This document shows positions 16,942 through 26,111 of a stretch of DNA of 64,000 nt, piece after piece. The stretch spans positions 1,240,001-1,304,000 of the forward strand of contig NZ_CP108383.1 in the NCBI RefSeq assembly GCF_035958815.1. The letters are read 5' to 3'. This DNA comes from Nocardia sp. NBC_01327. Lineage in GTDB: Bacteria > Actinomycetota > Actinomycetes > Mycobacteriales > Mycobacteriaceae. The notes beneath the pieces are model-generated. The model saw only the letters and a program-made list of their open reading frames with translations. It searched no databases and had not been told where the DNA came from. The position numbers and the translations under genes are program-made. Numbering within the stretch: the stretch's first letter is position 1; the number at the start of each line of letters is the position of its first letter.

Positions 16942-18984
16942 TCACGGGGTGGGCTCCGCGGTGCCGTGAGCACCGGGAATCTCCTGCTGCGCGTGCTGCG
17001 GTCGGTTGCCGCCCAAACCGGGCAGCAGCGAATGACCACGGTAGCTGACCACCGTCTGGACCAGTCCCAGCGCCATGACCGCCGTGACCGCGGCGAAACC
17101 GATCCACCAGTCGGTCGGCAGCAGGACGCCCATCGAGCCGCCGATCACCCAGGACAGCTGCAGCACCGTTTCGGAGCGGCCGAAGCCCGAGGCGATGGAT
17201 TCGGCGGGCAGGTCGTCCTGGATGGAGGCGTCCAGCGACACCTTCGCCAATGCGCTTGCGCCCGAGGCCACCACGGTCGCTATGGCCGCGCCCATGAGGC
17301 TGTCCAGGAACGTCGCCATCGCACACGCGGCGACGCAGGCGAGGGTGCAGATCAGGACGAGCTGGGTCGGGCGGCCCAGTTTCATGCGGGCGCCCGTGGC
17401 ATTGCCCGCGAAGTTGCCGATGGCCGCGCACGCGCCGACCACGCCGAGCATGGCGGCCTGCTGCACCGGCCGATGCTCGGTCGCCTTGGCCACGAAAGCC
17501 ACGTAGAAGGTGAGGAATCCGGTCAGCACCCGGACCGTGCCATTGCCCCACAGGCCCGTGACCACGGCGCGGCCCAGCGGCTGGCGGCGGCGGCTGGGCT
17601 GCACGTGTGCGGCCTTGTTCGGGTCGAGTACCTCGGTATGCGAATCGTCGCCGTGATAGGTGAGGGTTGCCGGAACTTCGCCCTCGGTGACCTCCACCCA
17701 GGACGGAATCTTCAGGCTCAGATAGCAACCCGCGCCGGCCAGGATCGCGGCGAAGGTCAGCGCGCCCGCCGAATGCGCCACCGAGGCGATCAGACCGGCG
17801 ACACCACCCGCGCCCAGCGTTCCACCCACCAGGCCGAACACGGTGAGCCGGGAGTTGGTGCGCACCAGGTCGATTCCCGGCGGCAGCACGCGCGGGGTCA
17901 CCGCGCTCTTCAGCACCGAGAACGACTTGCTCAGAATCATCATGCACAACGCGAGTGGGTACAGCGCCCAGTTGTTCACGTTGAAGATCAACAGGATGGC
18001 CACCAGCACACGCACAGCGAATGAACCCGCCAGTGCGAGCCGGCGTCCCCGCTGCAATCGGTCCAGCGCCGGGCCGATCAGCGGTGCGATCACCGCGAAC
18101 GGGGCAATCGTGATCAGCAGATAGAGCGCGACCTTGGTCTTGGACTCCGCGGTCGCGCTGGCGAAGAACAGCGTGTTCGCCAGCGCCACCGCGACCGCGG
18201 CATCCGTCGCGAAATTGGCCATGGTGGCGTAAACCAGTGCGGTCAGGCCGGATTCCTCCGCGCCGTCGGCCTTGGCCGCGCGCTGGAAGGTCGCGAAACC
18301 GCGTTCGGTGAGCTCCCGGCTGCGCCGCACCGCCACCCGGGTGACGGTCAGCTTCTTCGGTGGTTTGTGCAGGCCCGGAGTCGATACGTCCTCCTGCTCC
18401 GCACCTAGGTCATGCGAATGTGTCAGCGGGCGAGTCGTTTCCGGATTGCCGGTATGCGATGGTGCGTCGTGCTGCGGATCGGACGGCTCGGGTCGCGGGG
18501 CGCCGGAGCGCGCGGGCGGCGGGGTGCCGTGGCGGGCGCGCGGTGCGGCGCCGGACGGTGCGGGCGGCGGTGTGTCGTACCGCGCGGTAGGCGGGGCCGG
18601 GCGCGAGCCGGCGGCCTCCGGTGGGGGCGGGCCCCGGAATTCGGTCGTCGGTGCGCTCTGCGGCCCGGAGAGGTGATCCGAGGACACCGCTCGAGTGGGC
18701 GGAGCCTCCGGGCGGGCCGGTGGCGGCGCCTCCGGACGGCGTCGCCGGGACCAGCGCGAAGTGCGGCGCGGCTCTTGCCCTTCCGCGGCGTACGGCGGGT
18801 CCACAGGATGCGCGGGCTGATGCCCGGCCAAGAAGTCCGGAACCTCCGGCTCGTCCCCCCGTGCCGCGTGCGACGGGGTGTTCGCCGGCGGATACCGGTC
18901 GAATCCCGGATGTCGTTCGATGAGCGGAGACTCCTCGTCCCACCACCGACCGGAGTCGGCGCCTGAGTCCCGGGGAGTTGTCAC
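16942..18984 (-). CDS. MFS transporter with long disordered N-terminus
   Basis: 680 residues. About 240 N-terminal residues are Pro/Ala/Arg-rich and disordered (PPPARPEAPP, many SGAP repeats). The rest holds about twelve transmembrane helices of a major-facilitator protein orthologous to Rv0876c (about 550 aa). A conserved cytoplasmic segment reads TVTRVAVRRSRELTERGFATF. The GTG at 18982-18984 (VTTPRDSGADSGRWW) is preferred over an upstream ATG that adds Cys/His-rich residues unlike the family. The substrate is unknown. It is cotranscribed with the DUF2771 gene downstream. Confidence 0.75.
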   Translation of the reverse strand: MTTPRDSGADSGRWWDEESPLIERHPGFDRYPPANTPSHAARGDEPEVPDFLAGHQPAHPVDPPYAAEGQEPRRTSRWSRRRRPEAPPPARPEAPPTRAVSSDHLSGPQSAPTTEFRGPPPPEAAGSRPAPPTARYDTPPPAPSGAAPRARHGTPPPARSGAPRPEPSDPQHDAPSHTGNPETTRPLTHSHDLGAEQEDVSTPGLHKPPKKLTVTRVAVRRSRELTERGFATFQRAAKADGAEESGLTALVYATMANFATDAAVAVALANTLFFASATAESKTKVALYLLITIAPFAVIAPLIGPALDRLQRGRRLALAGSFAVRVLVAILLIFNVNNWALYPLALCMMILSKSFSVLKSAVTPRVLPPGIDLVRTNSRLTVFGLVGGTLGAGGVAGLIASVAHSAGALTFAAILAGAGCYLSLKIPSWVEVTEGEVPATLTYHGDDSHTEVLDPNKAAHVQPSRRRQPLGRAVVTGLWGNGTVRVLTGFLTFYVAFVAKATEHRPVQQAAMLGVVGACAAIGNFAGNATGARMKLGRPTQLVLICTLACVAACAMATFLDSLMGAAIATVVASGASALAKVSLDASIQDDLPAESIASGFGRSETVLQLSWVIGGSMGVLLPTDWWIGFAAVTAVMALGLVQTVVSYRGHSLLPGLGGNRPQHAQQEIPGAHGTAEPTP

Positions 18985-19107
18985 GCCCCAATTCTTGCAG
19001 TGTCGGAGAACGCAGGCTTCACTACCGCAGGTGTGCGGCGCCACATTGTGCGCTGCACCTGGGGATGAGGGCCGCCTCACGCGCAGGATTTCCGGCGCGG
19101 CAGCTGC

Positions 19108-19902
19108 TCAGGCCGGGACGAAACGGACCTCGAAGGTGTACGGCCATTTCTTGCCGGTGAGCAGGAAGCGGTCGGTGCCGGGGAGGTGGGTGATGCCGTT
19201 GAGGACATCGGTGTCGGGGGTGCGGGAACCCTTGGGGAGGAGGCCGGAAGCATCGATGACGCCCAGTACAGCGCCGGTTTCGGGGTTGATGTGCAGGATG
19301 GTGTCGGTCGGCCAGGCATTGGCGTAGACGGAACCGTCGGGGGCGCAATCGAGTTCGTTGAGGCGGGTACCGGTGCGGCTGGTGAGGCTGATCGTCCCGG
19401 TGGGGGCGAAGGTCTGCGGGTCGCGGAAGGTGAGGGTGCTCGAACCATTGCTCATGAGAATGCGGTTCTGGCGGGTGCACAGGCCCCAGCCCTCGCCCTC
19501 GAAACCGGTGCGGCGCAGCTCGGTCAGGGTTTCCGGATCGCGGGCGATGGCGATGTGGTCCTGATAGGTGATCTGCCAGAGCACGTTTCCGGCGCGGGTG
19601 ATGCCCTCGCCGAACAGCGGGGCCGGCAGGTCGGCGCGGGCCAGCTCGGCGCCGTCGGAGAGCTTGCTCGCGCGGACGAAGGACTGTCCGGAAAGTCCGG
19701 TGCTCTCGTAGAGCGTGTCGCCGTCCGCCTCCAGGCCCTCGGTGAAGGCGGCGGTGTCGTGCGCACGCGTCGCGACGACTTCGACACGCAGTTGCGGCGT
19801 GTCGTCCGGGCTGCTGCAGGCGGACATTGCGGCGGCCAGGCACACGACGGTGGACAGTGCAAGGGGGACGGCCGCTACCGGTGCACGGCGTTTGCGCTCC
19901 AT
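19108..19902 (-). CDS. Glutaminyl-peptide cyclotransferase, lipoprotein
   Basis: 264 residues. The signal peptide ends MSAC with lipidation at about Cys29. The rest is a beta-propeller of the plant/bacterial-type glutamine cyclotransferase family, which converts N-terminal glutamine to pyroglutamate. Typical segments are AFTEGLEADGDTLYESTGLSG near the N-terminus, LNELDCAPDGSVYANAW and VLNGITHLPGTDRFLLTGK near the end. It is predicted to act outside the membrane. The ATG at 19900-19902 lies only 17 bp from the start of the divergent DUF3027 gene and is not preceded by a ribosome-binding site, which suggests a leaderless transcript. Confidence 0.85.
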   Translation of the reverse strand: MERKRRAPVAAVPLALSTVVCLAAAMSACSSPDDTPQLRVEVVATRAHDTAAFTEGLEADGDTLYESTGLSGQSFVRASKLSDGAELARADLPAPLFGEGITRAGNVLWQITYQDHIAIARDPETLTELRRTGFEGEGWGLCTRQNRILMSNGSSTLTFRDPQTFAPTGTISLTSRTGTRLNELDCAPDGSVYANAWPTDTILHINPETGAVLGVIDASGLLPKGSRTPDTDVLNGITHLPGTDRFLLTGKKWPYTFEVRFVPA

Positions 19903-19919
19903 ACGGCAAAATGTAGGGC
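19903..19919. promoter_or_regulatory. Overlapping divergent promoters, probably leaderless
   Basis: On the minus strand TACATT (19915-19910) stands exactly 7 nt before the ATG at 19902. On the plus strand CAAAAT (19907-19912) stands 7 nt before the GTG at 19920. Both spacings match a -10 box directing transcription to begin at the start codon. The two hexamers overlap, so the promoters should compete. Confidence 0.5.
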
Positions 19920-21275
19920 GTGAGCGCGGTTGGAGTTTCGGAGTCCGTTGTACGGCCGATCCTGGCGGAGGCGGTCGACCTGGCTCGCCGTGCGCTCTTG
20001 GAGTTGGAGCCGTTCGGCGTCGGCATGCATCTGGGCGTGACCACCGAGGACGATTCGGCGGCCACCCATCACTTCGAGGCCACCCTGCCGGGCTATCGGG
20101 GCTGGCAGTGGGCGGTGGTCGTCGCCGCCCCACCCGAGGCCACCAGGGTCACGGTGAGCGAATCGGCGCTGCTACCCGGTCCGGACGCGCTCGTCGCGCC
20201 CGACTTCCTGCCGTGGGATCAGCGCATTCGCCCCGGCGATCTGGGACCCGGCGATCTGCTGGCCCCGCTGCAGGACGATCCGCGCCTGGTGCCCGGTTAT
20301 CTGATCACCGGCGATCCGGTCGTCGACGAGGTCGCCCTCGAACTCGGTCTCGGCCGCAGCCGGGTGCTGAGCCGCGAAGGCCGCGAGGATGCGGCCGACC
20401 GCTGGTTCTCCGAATTCGGGCCCGATACCGATATGGCCCGGGCGGCGCCCGCCGCCTGCGGTGTCTGTGGGTTCTTCGTGCCGCTGGCCGGCGCGCTGCG
20501 CGCCGGATTCGGCGTCTGCGCCAATGCCATGGGCGCGGACGGCCATGTGGTGCACCGCGACTACGGTTGCGGTGCGCATTCGGACACCGAACTCCCCACG
20601 GGCGCCGGATCCCCGGCCTTCGAAGCCTATGACGATGCCGCCTTCGATATCGTCCCCGAATCGGAATTCCGCACCCGCGAGCAGCTCGCGGCGATCGAAA
20701 ACGCTTCCCGCGAAACCGAATCCGCAGCCGAGAACAATGAAACGTCCACGGTCGACGCCAATGTCGAGCTCGTGGCTGATGCGGAAGTCGAGCTCGTGAC
20801 TGATGTGAACGACGAATCCACCCTCGACGCCAATGGTGAGCCGGTGTCCGAGGTGGGCATCGAGCCCGCGACGGCGGTGAGCATTCCGCCCGGGACCGAG
20901 GCGGTCGAGGAGTACGCCGCCGAGGTGAGCATCGAACCGGCGGCCGATCCGAGCGATACGCCCGGCGGTGTCGGAACGGCATTGAATGATTGTGACGCTG
21001 AGGATGATTCGGCCGGTTACGAGGGCGATGCGGCCGATATCGCCGATGCCGCGGCCGCCGATGTCGTCGCGGACTCCGTCTCCGTCGCCGGTGATGTGAA
21101 CGCCGACGCGGTACCGGTGGAGTCCGCCGATGCGGCCGATGGTCCCTTCACCCTCTTCGAGGTGGCCGATCCCGATGCGGAGGTCGACGACGCCTGGGGT
21201 GTCAGCGCGGTCCGCGTCGACTCCGAATCCGGTGCGGCACAGCCGGGCGACGCCGGAGCGCCGGAGTCCCACTGA
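19920..21275 (+). CDS. DUF3027 protein with long acidic tail
   Basis: 451 residues. The first 225 residues match DUF3027 (M. tuberculosis Rv0877, about 260 aa). They include two CxxC-like pairs (ACGVCGFF, YGCGAHS) that could bind a metal, and segments such as PWDQRIRPGDLGPGDLL. Residues about 235-451 are a low-complexity tail very rich in Asp, Glu, Ala and Val, with many ADAE/VELV-like units; it is much longer than in mycobacteria. Function unknown. The GTG at 19920 has no ribosome-binding site and is probably leaderless, paired with the divergent cyclotransferase gene. Confidence 0.75.
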   Translation: MSAVGVSESVVRPILAEAVDLARRALLELEPFGVGMHLGVTTEDDSAATHHFEATLPGYRGWQWAVVVAAPPEATRVTVSESALLPGPDALVAPDFLPWDQRIRPGDLGPGDLLAPLQDDPRLVPGYLITGDPVVDEVALELGLGRSRVLSREGREDAADRWFSEFGPDTDMARAAPAACGVCGFFVPLAGALRAGFGVCANAMGADGHVVHRDYGCGAHSDTELPTGAGSPAFEAYDDAAFDIVPESEFRTREQLAAIENASRETESAAENNETSTVDANVELVADAEVELVTDVNDESTLDANGEPVSEVGIEPATAVSIPPGTEAVEEYAAEVSIEPAADPSDTPGGVGTALNDCDAEDDSAGYEGDAADIADAAAADVVADSVSVAGDVNADAVPVESADAADGPFTLFEVADPDAEVDDAWGVSAVRVDSESGAAQPGDAGAPESH

Positions 21276-21404
21276 GCCTCGCGGCTCGGACGCGGACATC
21301 ATGATCGGGGAGGGCCGCCCGCCCGGAGGCTGTCGTGCGGCCCTACTGTGTGCTGTTCGCATGCGCTATACGGACGACGGTGCACGTCGTGCCGGTGTTG
21401 ATGA

Positions 21405-24400
21405 GTGGAAGGGGTGCGTGGGTTGAACGGCGTTCTGGGAGTGGGGGATCCGTTCGATACCGCGGCGCTGCGGGCGGGGGTGATCGCGGCGTGGCAAGGC
21501 TCGCCCACCCGGTTGCGGGAGGATGCGGCCACCGAGGCTGATCTGGTGCGGTCGGGATATCGCGACCGGCTGCTGACGGAACTGGCGCAGAATGCGGCCG
21601 ATGCCGCCGCCAAGGCCGGGGTGGCCGGGCGGATCGCGGTGTGGCTGGAGGGGCGGGCGCTGCACGTCGCGAATACCGGTGTGGAGCTGGATGTTTCAGG
21701 TGTGCACGCGCTGACGGCGCTGCGTGCCTCCGCGAAGGGCAGCGCCGACGCCTCGGTGGGGCGGTTCGGCGTGGGGTTCACGGCGGTGCTGGCGGTGGCG
21801 GATGAGATCGAATTCCGTTCCCGCAGTGGATCGGTGCGATTCTCACGGGCCGGGACGCAGGCGCTGCTCCGAACGGAGGGGATCGCGATCCCCGATGTCG
21901 AAGGCGGATTCGCGCCCCCGGCGCTGCGGCTCGCATGGCCGATCGAGGAGCGACCGGCCGCCGAATTCGACAGCGAGGTCGTGCTCACGCTGCGCGCGGA
22001 TATCGACACCGTCGAATTGCTCACGGCCATGCGGGCGGAGGCGGTGGATCTGCTGCTGGAACTGCCCGCGCTGCGGCATATTCGAATCGGCGACCACGAG
22101 ATCGCCAGTGCGGTAACCGAACTCGAGCACGGTATTCAGGAAGTACGCGTCACCGGCCCCGACGACGAGGATCGCCGCTGGTGGCAGTACCGGACCGCGC
22201 AGGCGCGCTGGCTGCTGCCGCTGCGGGACGGCCGCCCGGTCGTGACGACCCCCGACGTGCTGCGCGCACCCACCCGGTCGGACGAGGAGCTGTCGCTGCC
22301 GGCGCTGCTCATCGCCGATATCGCCATGCAGCCGGACCGCCGCCGCCTGCTGCCCGGCGCGCGTATCGCCGACTTGGCCGCCGGCTACGCGGATTTCGCC
22401 CGCGCCCTGCCGCCGATCGACCGCTTGGTGCTGGTGCCCGCCCCGGCCTTCGCCCGCAGCGAGGCCGACAGCCTGCTGCGCGAGGCCCTGGTCGCCGAAC
22501 TCCGCGAACACCCCTGGCTCCCGGTCCTGAGCACCTCGGATGACGCCCCGGCCGTCGACCCCGTCCTCGCCGCCGATCTGGCGCTCGCATCGGATCCCGC
22601 GCACGAGTCGGACCCGGCGCATGTGCCCGGCGGCGCCGCCGAATCCGCGTTCGATACCGCTCGCCCGAGTGGTTCGGACGATCTGCTCGACGACGACCTG
22701 CTGTTCGGTGCGGCGCGCAATGGGACCGGATCGGCGGTGCGGACCGCCTTTTCGATCGAGCGGCCCAGCCGGGCGAGTGTGTTCACCGGCGTCACAACGG
22801 AATTGGCGGCACTGCTCACCGAAATCGTGGGACCGCTGGTGATTCCGGAGCTGTCCGGGCGCGCGGGTTCCGATGCCCTGGCGGCGCTGGATGTGCATCG
22901 GCTCGGGCTGGCCCGGATAGCGGAGCTGTCGAGCAGTCTGGAACGCGCACCGCAGTGGTGGTATTCGCTGTACGACGCATTGGAGCCGTTTGTCCTGGAT
23001 CCGCTGTCGGTGGAGGAGCTCGGCGCCCTCGCGGTGCCGCTGGCCGACGGCCGGGTGGTGACCGGTCCGCGCACGGTGGTGCTGGACGATCAGCTGCGCT
23101 CGCCGATTCCGGTGCACTGGGCACGGCTGGCGCATCCGGAGGCCGCGCACGAGCTGCTGGGTCGGCTGGGAGCGCGCGCTGCCACGCCGGAGGACCTGCT
23201 GAACGATCCTGCGCTGCAGGCACAGCTGGAGGACGATCCGAGCGATCCCGATACCGTCGAGGCGGTGCTGGGGCTGGCCGCGCACGCGGTGTCCGTGCCC
23301 GGCGCGCTGCCGTCCTGGCTCGGATCGCTCGAATTGCCGGACAGCACGGGCGAATGGCAGCCCGCCGACGAGCTGTTGCTTCCGGACGCACCGCTGGGCC
23401 GGATATTGGACGCGGAATCACCGCTCGGCACCGTCGCCGCGGAGACGCTCGAGCAATACGGCCCGGAAGCCTTGCGCGCCATCGGTGTCGGCTGGAGTTT
23501 CACCGTGGTCACCGAATCGGATCCGACGGGCCCGGACCATCATCTCGACGACGAGGAATCCTGGTGGGACCGCCTCGCCGACGATCCGCGCGAGCTACGC
23601 GCCGTCCGCGATCTCGACCTGGTCGACGACGACAAGTGGCCGGAAGCCTTGCAGCTCTTGCTGTCCGACGAGAACACCCGCCCGCTGCTCGGCGACCGCG
23701 ACGGTTACACCGCGTGGTGGTTGCGCCGGCACGCGCATATCGACGGCATCGCGCTCGGCCGGATGCGGCATCCCGACGATACGACCTTCGACGGTCTGCT
23801 CCCGGTGATTCCCGGCTTCGGCGCCCACGATCTGCGGGTGCTGCGGGCCGTGCTGGCCGATCCGGAGGTGATGTCCGCCGAGCTGGCCGAAGAACTCATG
23901 GACGCACTCGCCGATCCGACGAGAATCCCTGTCCCCGAGGCGATTTCGCAAACGCACCGGCGTCTCGCCGAAGGCCTCGCCGACGGCATCCTGGACGTCT
24001 CGGATCTGGACGCACCCGATAGGGTCCGCGCCCTGACCGGTGCGGTCATCGACGCCGCCGACGCCCTGGTCCTGGACCAGGCCTGGTTCGGCCCCGCCCT
24101 GCCCGCCGACCGCCTGATAGTCGGCGATATCGACACCGCCCCTTCCCTCGCGGCCCTGCTCGACCTGCCCTTGGCCTCGCAGGCGGTCACCGCCGAGGTG
24201 CTCGGCGACGGCCGCCGCACGACCTGGTCCGCCGATCCGCTCGGCGTCCTGCTCCGCCTGCAATTCGGATTCTCGGCGCGTACAGGCGAACTCGTCATCC
24301 ACGACGAGCTCCGAGTCCGCCTTACGGGCGCGGTCGACGCCACCGTCGCAGTCGCCTGGTGGCAGGACGGCGACGTCACCCACATCCAGGCGCCCCCACA

Positions 24401-24422
24401 CATCGCGGCACCGCACAACTGA
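21405..24422 (+). CDS. Sacsin/Hsp90-like GHKL ATPase protein
   Basis: 1005 residues. The N-terminal 200 residues form a GHKL ATP-binding domain: the N-box LLTELAQNAADAAAK, the G1-like region LHVANTG, and the Gly-rich lid VGRFGVGFTAVLAV. This is the arrangement of Hsp90, MutL and the sacsin repeat. The remaining 800 residues are rich in Leu, Ala and Asp, with no recognisable enzyme motif. A chaperone-like or client-binding role is inferred, not shown. Start uncertain: GTG 21405 or 21414, or TTG 21423, which best uses the GGAAGGGG upstream. It is convergent with the TetR gene across a perfect hairpin. Confidence 0.75.
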   Translation: MEGVRGLNGVLGVGDPFDTAALRAGVIAAWQGSPTRLREDAATEADLVRSGYRDRLLTELAQNAADAAAKAGVAGRIAVWLEGRALHVANTGVELDVSGVHALTALRASAKGSADASVGRFGVGFTAVLAVADEIEFRSRSGSVRFSRAGTQALLRTEGIAIPDVEGGFAPPALRLAWPIEERPAAEFDSEVVLTLRADIDTVELLTAMRAEAVDLLLELPALRHIRIGDHEIASAVTELEHGIQEVRVTGPDDEDRRWWQYRTAQARWLLPLRDGRPVVTTPDVLRAPTRSDEELSLPALLIADIAMQPDRRRLLPGARIADLAAGYADFARALPPIDRLVLVPAPAFARSEADSLLREALVAELREHPWLPVLSTSDDAPAVDPVLAADLALASDPAHESDPAHVPGGAAESAFDTARPSGSDDLLDDDLLFGAARNGTGSAVRTAFSIERPSRASVFTGVTTELAALLTEIVGPLVIPELSGRAGSDALAALDVHRLGLARIAELSSSLERAPQWWYSLYDALEPFVLDPLSVEELGALAVPLADGRVVTGPRTVVLDDQLRSPIPVHWARLAHPEAAHELLGRLGARAATPEDLLNDPALQAQLEDDPSDPDTVEAVLGLAAHAVSVPGALPSWLGSLELPDSTGEWQPADELLLPDAPLGRILDAESPLGTVAAETLEQYGPEALRAIGVGWSFTVVTESDPTGPDHHLDDEESWWDRLADDPRELRAVRDLDLVDDDKWPEALQLLLSDENTRPLLGDRDGYTAWWLRRHAHIDGIALGRMRHPDDTTFDGLLPVIPGFGAHDLRVLRAVLADPEVMSAELAEELMDALADPTRIPVPEAISQTHRRLAEGLADGILDVSDLDAPDRVRALTGAVIDAADALVLDQAWFGPALPADRLIVGDIDTAPSLAALLDLPLASQAVTAEVLGDGRRTTWSADPLGVLLRLQFGFSARTGELVIHDELRVRLTGAVDATVAVAWWQDGDVTHIQAPPHIAAPHN

Positions 24423-24504
24423 CCCGTCGTCCCGGCACTGCCACGGGTGGTCTGTGTTGCCGGGATTGCGGGTGGTCTGCCACGCGGGGAGCGCACCGAA
24501 ATGT

Positions 24505-24542
24505 GTTCGGCGCGAGCATCCCTCGGGATGCTCGCGCCGAAC
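24505..24542. terminator. Perfect 18-bp hairpin between convergent genes
   Basis: Left arm GTTCGGCGCGAGCATCCC (24505-24522), 2-nt loop, exact complement 24525-24542, extended by wobble and A-T pairs to about 24500-24547. It should terminate both the ATPase gene and the TetR gene. It may also be a dispersed palindromic element. Confidence 0.8.
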
Positions 24543-24576
24543 GTGTTGGTATTGCGGGGAATTGCCGCCGGGTGGA

Positions 24577-25203
24577 TCAGCTGGCGTAGGAGCACACCAT
24601 GGTGGCGAGAACATCCAATTGCTCACGGACGGCGGCACTGTCGTTGTCGACGAGCCAGCGGAGCACGACGCCGTCGATGGTGGCGAGAATGAAGCGGCTG
24701 AGCGTGCCGACGGGGATGGACCACTGCGTCGACGTGGCTTCACGCGCATGCTCGACGATGTCGGCAAGGGTGGAGTCGTTGAACATGTACTGCTCGCGAG
24801 CAATCGCGAGTTTTGCCGGAGTTACTTCGCCTTCGCGTAGTGCGTAGGTGGTTGTTTCGTAGGTGAGTAGTTGGCGTTCGGGAGTGGCTTCGACATTGAG
24901 CCACATGAGTTCGAGTGCCGCGCGCACCAATCTTTGAAGTGCTTCTTTTCCAGTTCCGACGTCTTGCCATACTGCTTCGTTGGCGTCGACGGAATCTCGC
25001 AATTCCATCGAAAGCGCCTTGACCAGCTCTGTCATCAGCTGGTCCTTGTTTTCGAAACAGTAATGCACCACACCGAGCGAAACACCGGCTGCCTGAGCAA
25101 CATCGCGCGTGGTAACTCCTGCCACGCCCTTTTTTTCGGCAAGGCCGATGGCCGCCTCGATAAGGTGGGCCCGTCGTTCTTCGACGCTCAATCGGGAGGA
25201 CAC
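24577..25203 (-). CDS. TetR-family transcriptional regulator
   Basis: 208 residues. The N-terminal helix-turn-helix (VTTRDVAQAAGVSLGVVHYC, about 30-50) is followed by a helical ligand-binding domain with Trp and Met clusters (LELMWLNVEATPERQ). The GTG at 25201-25203 is used. It is not close-paired with a divergent gene: the DUF2530 gene ends 79 bp upstream on the same strand. The target is therefore unknown. The C-terminal part resembles BetI/PfmR-like regulators of fatty-acid or choline pathways, but that is a weak guess. Confidence 0.85.
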   Translation of the reverse strand: MSSRLSVEERRAHLIEAAIGLAEKKGVAGVTTRDVAQAAGVSLGVVHYCFENKDQLMTELVKALSMELRDSVDANEAVWQDVGTGKEALQRLVRAALELMWLNVEATPERQLLTYETTTYALREGEVTPAKLAIAREQYMFNDSTLADIVEHAREATSTQWSIPVGTLSRFILATIDGVVLRWLVDNDSAAVREQLDVLATMVCSYAS

Positions 25204-25281
25204 TCCAGGGAGTTAAGCGTCCGCAACGCGTGCAGTCAATTCGCACGGTCGGAAATTTTCTGCTGGACGCTCGTCCGGGGG

Positions 25282-25521
25282 TTAGTCCAGCCCGAGTTGT
25301 GCGCCTTTGTCGCCGCGACGGGCGCCGCGGCGCTGGATTGCGAAGAGGGTGTAGCCGAGCAATCCGACACCCAGACCCATCAGACAAACCGGACGGGAGG
25401 TAGCCCAGCTGTCGTTCAGCCAGACGGCGATGGTGGCGATCAGGAAGCCGATGCTGCCGATGGCCAGCACCGGACGCGGATCGGTGAAGCGCGGGGGAAT
25501 TTCCGGCACGGGCTGGGTCAC
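25282..25521 (-). CDS. DUF2530 two-helix membrane protein
   Basis: 79 residues with two transmembrane segments (about 22-39 and 47-63) and a charged tail RRGARRGDKG. It corresponds to the Rv0879c/DUF2530 family, which in M. tuberculosis also stands divergent to a MarR regulator (Rv0880). The GTG at 25519-25521 is chosen. The two start codons are about 130 bp apart, enough for regulated promoters. Function unknown. Confidence 0.75.
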   Translation of the reverse strand: MTQPVPEIPPRFTDPRPVLAIGSIGFLIATIAVWLNDSWATSRPVCLMGLGVGLLGYTLFAIQRRGARRGDKGAQLGLD

Positions 25522-25649
25522 GTCTCCAGAGTAGAAGGTGGCGGGCTCGGACGGGGGACAGGGCGCGCACCGGTGGGTTCGCCCCTGGTGGCGGGGGTCT
25601 GAACTGAACCGCCGTCCCCGGCGCGAGGTGTCACGTATCGTTTGCCTCT

Positions 25650-26087
25650 GTGACAACGCCTTCCGATATTCGAGCGCTCGCCGGTGAACTGTCGCTGGCG
25701 GTGGTGCGCTTGACGCGACATCTGCGAGGTAGGCGCGCCGATGCCCAGATTTCGCTGACTCAGCTCTCCGCCCTCGCGACCCTCAATCGCGACGGCGCCA
25801 TGACCCCCGGCACGCTGGCCGCGAAGGAGCGGGTGCAACCGCCGTCCATGACCCGGGTGATCGCCTCCCTGTCGGAAATGGCTCTGGTGGTGCGCAATCC
25901 GCACCCCACCGACGGCCGCCAGATCATCGTCTCGCTCTCGGAGTCCGGTCGCGCCCTCGTCGCCGACGAGAATCACGCGCGCGAAGCCTGGATGACCGAA
26001 CAGCTGTCGAGCCTGACCCCCGATCAGCTGTCGGTGCTCGGCCAGGCCGTCGCCATCATGAAGCAGATCGTCGACGAATCCGAGTAG
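25650..26087 (+). CDS. MarR-family transcriptional regulator
   Basis: 145 residues with a winged-helix fold: ISLTQLSALATLNRDGAMTPGTLA, recognition helix region PPSMTRVIASLSEM, and a wing containing HPTDGRQIIVSL. It is orthologous to Rv0880. MarR dimers usually repress a nearby gene and respond to phenolic or oxidative ligands; the obvious target is the divergent DUF2530 gene or its own promoter. The GTG at 25650 is preceded by little Shine-Dalgarno sequence. It is convergent with the acyl-CoA ligase, 24 bp apart. Confidence 0.88.
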   Translation: MTTPSDIRALAGELSLAVVRLTRHLRGRRADAQISLTQLSALATLNRDGAMTPGTLAAKERVQPPSMTRVIASLSEMALVVRNPHPTDGRQIIVSLSESGRALVADENHAREAWMTEQLSSLTPDQLSVLGQAVAIMKQIVDESE

Positions 26088-26111
26088 CACGGACCGGCTC
26101 TCGCGGCCGCA

